The notes beneath the pieces are model-generated. The model ran no database searches. It was given only the letters and a program-made list of their open reading frames with translations, and was not told the origin of the DNA. This document shows positions 49,777 through 58,473 of a DNA stretch of 64,000 nucleotides, piece by piece. A program made the position numbers and the translations under genes. Source of the stretch: Rhizobacter sp. Root1238. GTDB lineage: Bacteria > Pseudomonadota > Gammaproteobacteria > Burkholderiales > Burkholderiaceae_C. The DNA lies in contig NZ_LMDM01000001.1 in NCBI RefSeq assembly GCF_001425825.1, forward strand, positions 380,204 through 444,203. The letters run 5' to 3'. Numbering within the stretch: the stretch's first letter is position 1; every line of letters starts with the position of its first letter.

Positions 49777-51246
49777 CTAGCCCGCCTTGCGCCGATCCAT
49801 CGCCGCGCGGTCGTAGAACGCCTTCTTCGACGCGTACATCGCGTGATCGGCCTCGTTGACCGCGGCCTCGATGCGCCCGCCGGCTTCGCAGGTCGCGATG
49901 CCCAGCGCGAAGCTCAGCGTGGTCGTGCCATGGAACTGGTTGTTCAGCTCCGACAGCGACGCCAGCCGGTCCAGCAGCAGCTGCGCGGCGCGCGCGTCCA
50001 TGCCGGGCAGCAGCAGCGCGAACTCGTCGCCGCCGATGCGCGCGGCGCACATCGGCTTGTCGATCGCCTTCGTCAGCACCTCGCCGGCACGCCGCAGCAG
50101 CGCATCGCCGGCCGCGTGGCCCTGCGTGTCGTTGATGGTCTTCAGCCCGTTCAGGTCGGCGACCACCACCGTCACCGGCCACGGGCCCTTGCGCTCCAGC
50201 CGGTTGATCTCGTCGACGAAGAACGCCCGGTTGCGCAGCTTGGTCAGCGGGTCGTGCTTGCCGAGGAATTCGAGGTAGGCCTCGGCCTGCTTGCGCGCAG
50301 TGATGTCGGTCAGCGAGATCAGCACCAGGTCCCAGTCGGCCTCGTGGCCGGGCAGCACCGAGAACTGCAGGTAGACATGCAGCCGGTCGCCGGCCAGGTT
50401 GTAGTTGACGACCTCGCGCTGGTGCGTGGTCTTGCCGTTCCACAGCTCCTGCAGCTGCTCGCCGAAGTGCGCCGTCATGTCGTCGCGGAACACGTCGCCG
50501 AGCCGGCGGAGCAAGGTGTCGCGGTCGGGCGCGCCGAACATGCGCAGCGTCTGCTGGTTCACGTCGACCACGCGCACTTCCTGCAGGCAGCGGGTCACGA
50601 ACTCCGGGTGCACGTCGGTGAAGACCCGGAAGTCGCTGATGCCCTGCGCGCGCGCCTCGTCGAGCAGGCGCTTCACGCTGCTGAAATCCTCGACCCACAA
50701 CGACACCGGCGAATGCTCGAACAGCCCGCGCGCATACAGCTCGCTCATGCGCAGCGCCTCGGCGGCGGCGCTGCGCTCGGTCACGTCCTCGATCGACAGC
50801 AGCACGCGGTCCCAGCCGGCCTCGTGGCCGGGCAGCACGGTGGCGTTCAGCACGATGTCGAGGCGCCGGCCGTCGAGCGCGTAGTTCACCGTCTGGCTGG
50901 TGAAGCGGGTGTGGCCGTCCCACAGCGCGGCCAGTTCTTCGACGAGTTGCTCGAACATGTCGTCGCGGAAGACCCGCGGCAGGTTCTCGACCAGGTGCGC
51001 CAGGTCGCGTGCGCCGTACAGCTCGAGCGTGCGCCGGTTCACCTGCAGCACGCGCAGGCAGGCCGAGCATTCGGCAACGCGGCGCGGGTCGGCCCGCAGG
51101 TGCGCCCGCAGGTCGGTCACGCCGTCGGTGCGCCAGCGCGCGAACATCGCGTGCAGCGCGCTGTAGTCCTCCAGCCACAGCGAGACCGGCGCGAGCTCGA
51201 ACAGGCTGGCCAGTTCGGCGGGGGGCAGGGTCTCGGTGACGTTCAT
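49777..51246 (-). CDS. Diguanylate cyclase with two repeated PAS domains
   Basis: 489 residues. PAS-1 (about 15-150) and PAS-2 (about 172-310) look duplicated: LFELAPVSLWLEDYSALHAMF versus LFEHSPVSLWVEDFSSVKRLL, each followed by VNRRTLELYGA or VNQQTLRMFGA. The GGDEF domain (about 325-485) has an intact ARIGGDEFALLLPG active site, so c-di-GMP synthesis is expected. The RxxD product-inhibition site is absent (the bases give DKPM). No membrane helix, so it is a soluble sensor enzyme. Not linked to neighbours. Confidence 0.93.
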   Translation of the reverse strand: MNVTETLPPAELASLFELAPVSLWLEDYSALHAMFARWRTDGVTDLRAHLRADPRRVAECSACLRVLQVNRRTLELYGARDLAHLVENLPRVFRDDMFEQLVEELAALWDGHTRFTSQTVNYALDGRRLDIVLNATVLPGHEAGWDRVLLSIEDVTERSAAAEALRMSELYARGLFEHSPVSLWVEDFSSVKRLLDEARAQGISDFRVFTDVHPEFVTRCLQEVRVVDVNQQTLRMFGAPDRDTLLRRLGDVFRDDMTAHFGEQLQELWNGKTTHQREVVNYNLAGDRLHVYLQFSVLPGHEADWDLVLISLTDITARKQAEAYLEFLGKHDPLTKLRNRAFFVDEINRLERKGPWPVTVVVADLNGLKTINDTQGHAAGDALLRRAGEVLTKAIDKPMCAARIGGDEFALLLPGMDARAAQLLLDRLASLSELNNQFHGTTTLSFALGIATCEAGGRIEAAVNEADHAMYASKKAFYDRAAMDRRKAG

Positions 51247-51273
51247 GGCATGCCGTTCATGCGCGAAGGTGCC

Positions 51274-52662
51274 TCAATGCGCGCTCATCCACGCCTCGAT
51301 GGCGTCGGGCTCGACCGGCACCGCCCGGCTGATCAGCTCGCAGCCGCCCGGGATGACGACCGCATCGTCCTCGATGCGGATGCCGATGTTCCAGAACGCC
51401 TCGGGCACGTCGGGCGCCGGCTGCACGTACAGGCCGGGCTCCAGCGTCACGACCATGCCGCATTCGAGCCGGCGCGACGGTGCGCGCACGACCCGCCCGC
51501 CGCGGAAATCCGGCTGGTCGACGGCCGGCTCCTGCAGCGACAGGTACTCGCCGACGTCGTGCACGTCGCGCCCGAGCCAGTGGCCGGTGTCGTGCATGTA
51601 GAAGCGCCGGTAGGCGCCGCTCGCCATCACCGCGTCGACGTCGCCATGGCGGTCGCGCGCCAGCAGCCCGTGGTCGAGCAGGCCCTGGGACAGCACGCGC
51701 ACCGCCGCCTCGTGGGCGTCGCGCTGCCGGCTGCCGGGGCGCGTCGCGGCCACCGCCACCTGCTGCGCGGCCAGCACCACGTCGTACAGCGCCCGCTGCG
51801 GCCCGGTGAAGCGGCCGTCGGCCGGGAAGGTGCGGCTGACGTCGCTCGCGTAGCCGTCCAGCTCGCAGCCGGCATCGACCAGGCACAGCTGGCCGGCGCG
51901 CAGCTCGCTGGGACCGGCCGCGTGGTGCAGCACGCAGGCGTTGCCGCCGGCCGCGACGATGCTGCCGTAGGCCGGCCCGGTCGCGCCCTGGCGGCGGAAC
52001 TCGTGCAGCAGCTCGGCCTCGATCTCGTACTCGCGCACGGCCGCCGCCGGGTCGGCGCGGAAGCGCTGCCCGCAGTAGCGCATCGCCCGCGCATGGGCGC
52101 CGGCCGAGATCGCCGCGGCGCGGCGCATCGTGTCGATCTCGTCGGCGTCCTTGATCAGGCGCATCTCGTCGAGCAGCGGGCCGAGGTCGCGGTGCACCGG
52201 GCCCTCGGCGCCGAGGCCGGCGCGCGTGCGGGCGCGGGCCAGCCAGCCGGGCAGGCGCTGGTCGATCCCGCTCGGCACGGTGAACAGCGTCCAGACGTTG
52301 CGCACCCGGCCCATCAGCTCGGGCAGCAGCTCGTCGAGGCGCTCGATCGGCCAGGCCAGGTCGACGCCGAGCGCCTGCGGCGCGGCCTCCGGCCCGAGCA
52401 TCGGCCCTTCCCACACCGAGCGCTCGGCGTTGGCGGCGTGGCAGAACAGCTCGCTGCAGCCGTCGGCATGCAGCACCAGGCAGCTGTGCGGCTCGTCGAA
52501 GCCGCTCAGGTAGTGGAAGTGGCTGCAGTGGCGGAACGGGTGCTCGTTGTCGCCGTTGCGCATCTGCATTGGCGCGGTCGGCACGATCGCCATGCCGCCA
52601 CCGGCCGCGGCGAGGCGGCGGGCCAGCTCGGCGCGGCGACGGCGGAAGGGTGGGGTGCGCAT
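51274..52662 (-). CDS. pepP: Xaa-Pro aminopeptidase
   Basis: 462 residues, M24 metallopeptidase releasing the N-terminal residue before Pro. N-terminal creatinase-like domain, then the dinuclear metal ligands in order: VDAGCELDGYASDVSRTF (two Asp), HDTGHWLGRDVHDVG (His), LEPGLYV and RIEDDAVVI (two Glu). ATG at 52662 gives MRTPPFRRRR. Followed 26 bp downstream in reading direction by the cyclase gene on the same strand; the membrane protein gene lies upstream. Confidence 0.94.
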   Translation of the reverse strand: MRTPPFRRRRAELARRLAAAGGGMAIVPTAPMQMRNGDNEHPFRHCSHFHYLSGFDEPHSCLVLHADGCSELFCHAANAERSVWEGPMLGPEAAPQALGVDLAWPIERLDELLPELMGRVRNVWTLFTVPSGIDQRLPGWLARARTRAGLGAEGPVHRDLGPLLDEMRLIKDADEIDTMRRAAAISAGAHARAMRYCGQRFRADPAAAVREYEIEAELLHEFRRQGATGPAYGSIVAAGGNACVLHHAAGPSELRAGQLCLVDAGCELDGYASDVSRTFPADGRFTGPQRALYDVVLAAQQVAVAATRPGSRQRDAHEAAVRVLSQGLLDHGLLARDRHGDVDAVMASGAYRRFYMHDTGHWLGRDVHDVGEYLSLQEPAVDQPDFRGGRVVRAPSRRLECGMVVTLEPGLYVQPAPDVPEAFWNIGIRIEDDAVVIPGGCELISRAVPVEPDAIEAWMSAH

Positions 52663-52688
52663 CGGTGGGCGGGCGGTGCGCCGGGGCG

Positions 52689-53663
52689 TCAGGACTCGCT
52701 GTCCGCGCGGGCCTTGGGCGGCTGGGCGGGGTCCGCGGCGGCGGCCGCGGCGCGCTGCTTGCGCAGGCGGCGCAGCTCGCGCAGCATTTCCTTGTCGCCG
52801 GCGGTCGGGATGCGGCCGCCGTCGGGGTCGGGAGCGTCGCCGGGCCGGGTGTCCGGCGCGCCGGGGCGCGTGTCCAGCGGGCCCGGTCGGGTGCTCGCGC
52901 CCTTCTCGTGCCTCTCGCTCCTGCCGCCCCTCTCGCCGGCCGCCGCGTCGCCCCGCTTGTCGTTCTGCTTGTCGAGCAGGGCCTGCTGGCGCCAGCGGAT
53001 CTGGTTGGCCGCGTTCTCGACCGCATCGAGCTGGGTTTCGGCGTCGGTCTTCGGCAGGGCCACGGCGCGCTTGTCGGTCATGCGCATCAGCAGCCGGCAG
53101 ACGCGGTTGTTGTTCAGGTGACGCAGCGTCGGCAGCGTGCCGTCTTCCTCGACCACGCTGACGTCGCGGATGTTCTCGATCGCCACCTGGTGCACCTTGC
53201 CGGCGAAGCCGCGCTGGAACCAGACGTAGCTCGCGCTGACGCTGACGCGCTCCCAGCGCGCCATGTCGAAGGCGACCGCGCCGAGCACGCCGAGGATGCC
53301 GACGAAGATCAGCCAGCCGAACGACAGCGCGGTGCCGAGCCAGATCACCAGGCCGGCGACGATCGGGACGACCACGACTTCGAGCATCGCGCGGTCGGAG
53401 GTGCCGTAGACGTTGCGGTCGTAGCTGGCGAGTTCGAGTTCGCCGCTGGCCAGCGGCTGGAAGGATGCGGTCAGCGCCTTCGCCCCGCGGCCGATCAGGA
53501 TGTGGCCGGCGACCGCGAACGCGACCAGGAAGGGCAGCAGCAGCCAGGTGCTGAACGACGCGAGGCCGCTGGCGCGGGCGGCGGTGGCGGCCATCGAAGG
53601 GCTGAGCGGCGCACAGAGCGCCAGCGGCAGCAGGAGGGAGCGGGGGCGGGGAAACTTGATCAC
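52689..53663 (-). CDS. Membrane protein with PH-like domain and TRPG-repeat tail
   Basis: 324 residues from a GTG start chosen because it gives a signal-like N-terminus (IKFPRPRSLLLPLALCAPL); an ATG 25 codons upstream is possible. Three hydrophobic helices: about 45-64, 97-117 and 119-138, then a beta-rich domain (SASYVWFQRGFAGKVHQVAI, ENIRDVSVVEEDG). The tail (about 220-324) is polar with three TRPG repeats (STRPGPLDTRPGAPDTRPG) and a final basic-acidic coil. Function unknown. Sits upstream of pepP with a 26-bp gap. Confidence 0.7.
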   Translation of the reverse strand: MIKFPRPRSLLLPLALCAPLSPSMAATAARASGLASFSTWLLLPFLVAFAVAGHILIGRGAKALTASFQPLASGELELASYDRNVYGTSDRAMLEVVVVPIVAGLVIWLGTALSFGWLIFVGILGVLGAVAFDMARWERVSVSASYVWFQRGFAGKVHQVAIENIRDVSVVEEDGTLPTLRHLNNNRVCRLLMRMTDKRAVALPKTDAETQLDAVENAANQIRWRQQALLDKQNDKRGDAAAGERGGRSERHEKGASTRPGPLDTRPGAPDTRPGDAPDPDGGRIPTAGDKEMLRELRRLRKQRAAAAAADPAQPPKARADSES

Positions 53664-53819
53664 GGACGCGACGGTAACGCGAAGCGCAGCGCCCGCAAAG
53701 AGGGACGACGAGAAACCGGGCTGCCACAGTACCCGCATGGCGTCCCGGGGCTCGCGTCGCGTGCGCGAATCGACGCGGGGCTGTGGCTAAGATGCCGCAA
53801 TTCTTAACGAGGTGTAGCG

Positions 53820-54800
53820 ATGAAATACCGTCGATTGGGCCGCAGCGGCCTGCAGGTCAGCGAGCTGTCGCTGGGCTCGTGGGTCACGTACCACAACCAG
53901 GTGGACACCGGCTCGGCCGCCGAAATGCTCGCCGCGGCCTTCGACGCCGGCGTCAATTTCTTCGACAACGCCGAAGCCTACGCCGCCGGCCAGAGCGAAG
54001 TCGTGATGGGCGAGGCGTTCCGCCGGCTGAAGTGGCCGCGCCTGAACTACGTCGTGTCGACCAAGTTCTTCTGGGGCCTGGACCGCGAGGGCAACACCGT
54101 CAACCGGCGCGACACGCTGAACCGCAAGTACCTGACGCAGGCGATCGACGGCTCGCTCAAGCGCATGCAGCTGGAGCACATCGACCTGGTGTACTGCCAC
54201 CGGCCCGACCCGCACACGCCGATCGAGGAGACGGTCTGGGCGATGAGCGACATGATCACCCGCGGCAAGGCCTTGTACTGGGGCACCAGCGAGTGGAGCG
54301 CCGCCGAGATCCGCGCCGCCTACGACATCGCCGAGCGCCACCACCTGCACAAGCCGGTGATGGAGCAGCCGCAGTACCACCTGTTCCACCGCCAGCGCGT
54401 CGAGCAGGAGTACGCCCGCTTGTACGACGACATCGGACTGGGCCTGACGACCTGGAGCCCGCTGGCCAGCGGGCTGCTGACCGGCAAGTACCGCAGCGGC
54501 GTGCCGCAGGGCAGCCGTGGCGCGCTCGAAGGCATGGGCTTCCTGTTGAAGGGGCTGACCGATGCCGACAAGAACGCCGCGGTCGCGAAGCTGGAGCCGA
54601 TCGCCCTCGACCTGGGCGGCAACCTGGCGCAGCTGGCGGTGGCCTGGGTCAACCGCAACCCGCGCGTCAGCACGGTGATCCTGGGTGCGTCGAAGCTGTC
54701 GCAGCTGCAGGACAACCTCGGCGCGTTGGCGATCACGCCGAAGCTGACGCCGGAGGTGCTGGCGAAGATCGACGAGATCACGATGCCGTTCGCGGCTTGA
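53820..54800 (+). CDS. Aldo-keto reductase, KCNAB/YghZ-like
   Basis: 326-residue TIM barrel. [21 protein letters not shown] start; catalytic Asp and Tyr in [11 protein letters not shown], Lys in VVSTKFFW and His in [15 protein letters not shown]-binding GKYRSGVP and AKLEPIA region near the end. Resembles potassium-channel beta-subunit-like AKRs such as E. coli YghZ, which reduce methylglyoxal and similar aldehydes. ACGAGGTGTAGCG precedes the ATG. Confidence 0.93.
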   Translation: MKYRRLGRSGLQVSELSLGSWVTYHNQVDTGSAAEMLAAAFDAGVNFFDNAEAYAAGQSEVVMGEAFRRLKWPRLNYVVSTKFFWGLDREGNTVNRRDTLNRKYLTQAIDGSLKRMQLEHIDLVYCHRPDPHTPIEETVWAMSDMITRGKALYWGTSEWSAAEIRAAYDIAERHHLHKPVMEQPQYHLFHRQRVEQEYARLYDDIGLGLTTWSPLASGLLTGKYRSGVPQGSRGALEGMGFLLKGLTDADKNAAVAKLEPIALDLGGNLAQLAVAWVNRNPRVSTVILGASKLSQLQDNLGALAITPKLTPEVLAKIDEITMPFAA

Positions 54801-54810
54801 CTTGTTCGGG

Positions 54811-55380
54811 TCAGGAGCTCTCGGGCTCCTGGCTGGAACCGGTGGCCCCGTCGATCCAGGCCTGGTCGGCGTCCACCCGCTGTCGCGCCTGGTCCCGCTC
54901 GTCGTCGTCCAGGAAGTTTGTGCTGCCAAAACGCGACTTCACCATCGCCAGCGACACGACGCCAGCCTCGATGCCGGCACGGATCCAACGCTGATCGCGG
55001 CGCTCGCCACGCGCGTATTTGGACAAGGCGGCATCGTTGGGATCCAGAAACCACGCTCGCAGCCCGCTGCGTTCCACCTTGATCAGCCGTTGTTCCCAGC
55101 CGGACGGCAAGCTGGCCAGTCCTGGGCGGACACCGTCCAGGTAGTAGCCGGATTTCTGGTGATAGGCCGAGTTTTCGCCGAGCGCAGCGAGCACATCGAA
55201 GATGCGGCGCGGATCGTCCCGCGTGTAGCAGTCGAGGTCGTTGGACAGGGTCATGCCGGCCGGAACATTGAAATGCTCTGCGAGACCGAGGATCGACAGG
55301 CTGCCGATCACGACGAAATCGAGATGCCCCGACAGCCGCCGGGCCTCGTCGAGCAACGCGAACAGCGCGTTCAGGTTCAC
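54811..55380 (-). CDS. Nucleotidyltransferase-like protein (DUF6036-type), likely toxin partner
   Basis: 189 residues from a GTG overlapping the upstream gene's stop (GTGA). VVIGSLSILGLAEHF followed by LSNDLDCY has the spacing of a polymerase-beta NTase core: Gly-Ser near the start and an Asp-x-Asp pair after about 20 residues. This matches DUF6036 and related minimal nucleotidyltransferases found in toxin-antitoxin loci (AbiEii/MenT-like chemistry: adding nucleotides to tRNA or proteins). Convergent with the AKR gene, 10-bp gap. Confidence 0.7.
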   Translation of the reverse strand: MNLNALFALLDEARRLSGHLDFVVIGSLSILGLAEHFNVPAGMTLSNDLDCYTRDDPRRIFDVLAALGENSAYHQKSGYYLDGVRPGLASLPSGWEQRLIKVERSGLRAWFLDPNDAALSKYARGERRDQRWIRAGIEAGVVSLAMVKSRFGSTNFLDDDERDQARQRVDADQAWIDGATGSSQEPESS

Positions 55381-55835
55381 GCGTGCAGCCCCACCCAAGG
55401 CGAGTTCTGGCGAAGTGCCGTGCCCCAGCCATCGGCGTCCGAGATCATCGTCTGCGCCATCTGGCGCACAGGTTGCCGAAGGATCGCTGACCAGCGATCA
55501 ATGTAGTCATCGCTGCACAGCCGTTCACGCCGCCACCGTTCGACGACCTTCACTGCCTCGCCGATCATCGCGTCGCGGGTCTTGGGGTTGGCAGTCACCA
55601 GATCCAGCGCAATGCGCTGATGCCGGATGAGGCGGTCTTTCTCGACCATCGCCTGTTGAAGGCGGATGTGCCGGCGCTCCGCGGCCACGTCGGCTCCGGC
55701 TGCCTGAAAGAACTGAGGCGCGGCGACGATGGCTTCGACCTTGCCGTAACGCTCGATGGCCACTGGGGCCTGCCCGGCCGCCTTCATCACTTCGCCGAAG
55801 TACTGCTTCGCGTGCGTGGAGGAGAACTGCTTCAT
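55377..55835 (-). CDS. Phd/YefM-like antitoxin with long C-terminal domain
   Basis: 152 residues. FSSTHAKQYFGEVMKAAGQAPVAIERYGK is the Phd/YefM DNA-binding fold (given in parts: FSSTHAKQYFGEVM, VAIERYGKVEAIV), normally a 70-90 residue protein; here a further helical part of about 75 residues follows (VTANPKTRDAMIGEAVKVVE), perhaps the toxin-binding part. ATG at 55835 follows AGGTGG with 7 bp spacing; an ATG nine codons upstream is less likely. Overlaps the NTase gene (GTGA). Promoter DNA holds two inverted repeats. Confidence 0.72.
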   Translation of the reverse strand: MKQFSSTHAKQYFGEVMKAAGQAPVAIERYGKVEAIVAAPQFFQAAGADVAAERRHIRLQQAMVEKDRLIRHQRIALDLVTANPKTRDAMIGEAVKVVERWRRERLCSDDYIDRWSAILRQPVRQMAQTMISDADGWGTALRQNSPWVGLHA

Positions 55836-55863
55836 GACATGCCCACCTGAGGATTTGTTCATT

Positions 55864-55888
55864 TTTGATCAAATTAGACAACATGTCT
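55864..55888. promoter_or_regulatory. Inverted repeats before the Phd-like antitoxin gene, likely autoregulatory
   Basis: TTTGATCAAA (55864-55873) and AGACA-ACA-TGTCT (55876-55888) lie 29-53 bp upstream of the antitoxin ATG. Phd-family antitoxins repress their own operons by binding such palindromes. AT-rich compared with the flanks. Confidence 0.55.
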
Positions 55889-56010
55889 TTAAATTCGACA
55901 CCAACCTGGATTCCGCAGGGCGGTACCCGCGGGCACTGCCGATGTCACACACGCAGCGACCAACCGCTGGCTGATACCCTCGGCCTGGATCAGCACAACA
56001 AAGGCGTCGC

Positions 56011-57330
56011 ATGCAACGGATCGTGATCGTCGGTGGGGGCGCCGGGGGCCTGGCCTTGGCCACGCAGCTGGGCAAGTCGCTCGGGCGCAAGGGACTGGCG
56101 GAGATCACGCTGGTCGACGCGGCACGTACGCACGTCTGGAAGCCGCTGCTGCACCAGCTCGCGGCCGGCAGCTTCGACACCCACGCCGAAGAGATCGAGT
56201 TCCTGGCGCAGGCGCGCGGCCACCACTTCAAGTTCCGGCTCGGCCGGCTGTCGGGCGTCGACCGCGCCGCGAAGACGGTGCAGCTCGACGCGAGCTTCGA
56301 CGAGGCCGGCCGCGAGATCACGCCGGCGCAGACGCTGGCCTATGACACGCTGGTGATCGCGGTCGGCAGCCAGACCAACGACTTCGGCACCGCGGGCGCG
56401 GCCGAGCACACCATCAAGCTCGACAGCCCGCCGGCCGCCAAGCGCTTCAACGACCGGCTGATCAACGCCTGCATCCGCGCGCAGAGCGTACCGCGCGCGG
56501 CCGGCAGCGGCCGGCTGACGGTGGCGATCGTCGGCGGCGGCGCCACCGGCGTCGAGCTGGCGGCCGAGCTGCATGCCGCCGCGCGCGTGCTGGCGAACTA
56601 CGGTTTCGACCACATCCACCCCGAGAAAGACCTGCAGATCGTGCTGGTCGAGGCGGCGCCGCGGCTGCTGTCGCAACTGCCCGCGCGCCTGAGCGAAGCG
56701 GCGGTGCGCGAGCTGCGCAAGCTGGCGATCGAGGTGCACACCAACGAGCGCGTGGTCGAGGTGACCGCCGACAGCCTGCGGATGGCCAGCGGCAAGGTGA
56801 TCGGCTCCGACCTGACGGTGTGGGCGGCCGGCGTGAAGGCGGCGGATTTCCTGCGCACGCTGGGGGGTGCGCCGGGCATTGAGCCGCTGGAGACCAACAA
56901 GCTCAACCAGCTGGTGGTCAACGGCAACCTGCAGACCACGCGCGACCCGGCCATCTTCGCGTTCGGCGACTGCGCAGCCTGCCAGCAGCCCGACGGCACC
57001 TGGGTGCCGCCGCGCGCGCAGGCCGCCTACCAGCAGGCGATGTACCTGGTGAAGGCGATCCCGAAGCTGCTGGCCGGCCAGCCGGTGAAGCCGTTCGTGT
57101 TCAGCGACAAGGGCTCGCTGGTGTCGCTGTCGGAGTACTCGTCGGTCGGCAGCCTGATGGGCAGCCTGACGCGCGGCAGCCTGTTCATCGAAGGCCGGCT
57201 CGCGCAGTTCATGTACTGGGCGCTGCACAAGCAGCACCAGATGGCGCTCGGCGGCTTCTGGCGGATGGTGCTGGTGACGCTGTCGGAATTCCTTGATCGC
57301 ACGTATCGTCCGAAGATCAAGCTGCATTGA
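56011..57330 (+). CDS. ndh: Type II NADH:quinone oxidoreductase (NDH-2)
   Basis: 439 residues. FAD-binding IVIVGGGAGGLALATQLG at the N-terminus, NADH-binding VAIVGGGATGVELAAELHAAA around residue 170, and FAFGDCAACQQPDGTWVPPRAQAAYQQA, the quinone-site region of NDH-2. C-terminal membrane-anchoring amphipathic helix FWRMVLVTLSEFLDR. Oxidises NADH without proton pumping. Convergent with the MurU-like gene, 14-bp overlap. Confidence 0.94.
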   Translation: MQRIVIVGGGAGGLALATQLGKSLGRKGLAEITLVDAARTHVWKPLLHQLAAGSFDTHAEEIEFLAQARGHHFKFRLGRLSGVDRAAKTVQLDASFDEAGREITPAQTLAYDTLVIAVGSQTNDFGTAGAAEHTIKLDSPPAAKRFNDRLINACIRAQSVPRAAGSGRLTVAIVGGGATGVELAAELHAAARVLANYGFDHIHPEKDLQIVLVEAAPRLLSQLPARLSEAAVRELRKLAIEVHTNERVVEVTADSLRMASGKVIGSDLTVWAAGVKAADFLRTLGGAPGIEPLETNKLNQLVVNGNLQTTRDPAIFAFGDCAACQQPDGTWVPPRAQAAYQQAMYLVKAIPKLLAGQPVKPFVFSDKGSLVSLSEYSSVGSLMGSLTRGSLFIEGRLAQFMYWALHKQHQMALGGFWRMVLVTLSEFLDRTYRPKIKLH

Positions 57331-58033
57331 GCGCAGCGAGCTGCGCCGGCGTGCCGACGTTTTCCCACGCGCCGCGCCACACCTCGGCGCTGATGCGCCG
57401 CTCGCGCATGCCGGCGAACAGCAGCGGGCCGAGCGCCGCCTTCGTTCCCGCCGCGATGCCGGCGCACAGCGACGCGCGGCACAGCGCGAGGTTGGCGTAG
57501 GTCCAGCGCAGGCCATCCGGCCCCGCAGAGTCGGCCAGTCCGAAGCCCTCGGCGTCGAGCCCGAAATCGCCCTTCGCATGGAAGGCCGGGTTCGGCACCA
57601 GCCACAGGTGCGCCAGCAGCGACCCGGCCGCGAAGCGCTCGCCTTGGGCTGCGTCAAAGCGGAAGCCCGGCGCATGGATGTCGCCCGAGACAACCCAGAA
57701 GCACTCATCGGGATGGTCGACCAACAGCGGCAGCGCCTTCGCGATGCCACCGGCCGTCTCGAGCGCGCCGCCGTGGTCGCGGCCTTCCATCGAGTAGCGG
57801 ATGCGCAGCCCCCAGCGGCTGCCGTCGCCGAGCGCGGCGGGGATCAGGTCTTCCAGCCACGCGGTGTTGATCACCACGTCGTGCACGCCGTCGCGCGCCA
57901 GCGCCTCCAGGTGCCATTCGATCAGCGGCTTGCCGTGCACCGCCAGCAGCGGCTTCGGCAGCGCATCGGTCAGCGGCCGCATGCGTTCGCCGCGGCCGGC
58001 GGCCAGGATGATGGCTTTCATGCCTGGTTTCAT
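57317..58033 (-). CDS. Nucleotidyltransferase, N-acetylmuramate-1-phosphate uridylyltransferase (MurU)-like
   Basis: 238 residues. [22 protein letters not shown] is the NTP-binding signature (given shortened: [20 protein letters not shown]), then WVVSGDIH and [11 protein letters not shown]. MurU recycles muramic acid to UDP-MurNAc in Gram-negative bacteria, bypassing fosfomycin-sensitive MurA. GTG-free: its ATG at 58033 overlaps the speD stop (ATGA). No AmgK kinase gene is beside it, so the symbol is withheld. Confidence 0.8.
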   Translation of the reverse strand: MKPGMKAIILAAGRGERMRPLTDALPKPLLAVHGKPLIEWHLEALARDGVHDVVINTAWLEDLIPAALGDGSRWGLRIRYSMEGRDHGGALETAGGIAKALPLLVDHPDECFWVVSGDIHAPGFRFDAAQGERFAAGSLLAHLWLVPNPAFHAKGDFGLDAEGFGLADSAGPDGLRWTYANLALCRASLCAGIAAGTKAALGPLLFAGMRERRISAEVWRGAWENVGTPAQLAALNAA

Positions 58034-58392
58034 TCGACCCCTCGCAGCAGCGATTGGCGTTGCACCCGGGCCGGCTCGAACACCCCGAGCAACGCATCGA
58101 GCAGCGCCTGCGCCCGGGCCGAATTGTCGGCGCCCAGGTTGCAGACGTAGACGTCCAGCGTCACCGCGTCCAGCTCGGGCCAGGTGTGCACCGCCAGGTG
58201 GGACTCGGCCAGCAGCACGACGCCGGTCACGCCGCCCGGTGCCGGGAAGCGGTGGAACAGCTCGCCGACCGGCCGCAGCGCGGCCGCCGCGACGGCCGCG
58301 AGGCAGCACCGGCGCAGCGCGTCGGGGTCGGTCATCGCGGGGTTGCCGGTGGCGCAGCCGCGCAGGTCGGCGGTGAGGTGCAGGCCTTGCAT
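58030..58392 (-). CDS. speD: S-adenosylmethionine decarboxylase proenzyme, SpeD/SpeH type
   Basis: 120 residues, class 1b length. Ser64 in [13 protein letters not shown] (residues 61-73) is the self-cleavage site that becomes the pyruvoyl group; His69 and Cys84 are the processing and catalytic residues at their usual spacing. Supplies aminopropyl groups for spermidine. First gene of the two-gene leftward unit with the MurU-like gene; divergent from tkt, 81-bp gap. Confidence 0.93.
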   Translation of the reverse strand: MQGLHLTADLRGCATGNPAMTDPDALRRCCLAAVAAAALRPVGELFHRFPAPGGVTGVVLLAESHLAVHTWPELDAVTLDVYVCNLGADNSARAQALLDALLGVFEPARVQRQSLLRGVE

Positions 58393-58473
58393 CGGCGGGA
58401 TTATCGGTGGCGCCTAAAATGCCGCGTTTCGCCCCCTCTCCACCCGCCAGACCAACCCCAGGAGCCGCCCGGC

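Noticed and set aside
49843-53121. A 1092-residue open frame on the + strand opposite the cyclase and pepP genes.
   Set aside because: High GC codon structure on the real strand leaves few stops in the antisense frame; it is Arg/Ala-rich, low in Lys, and matches no protein pattern.
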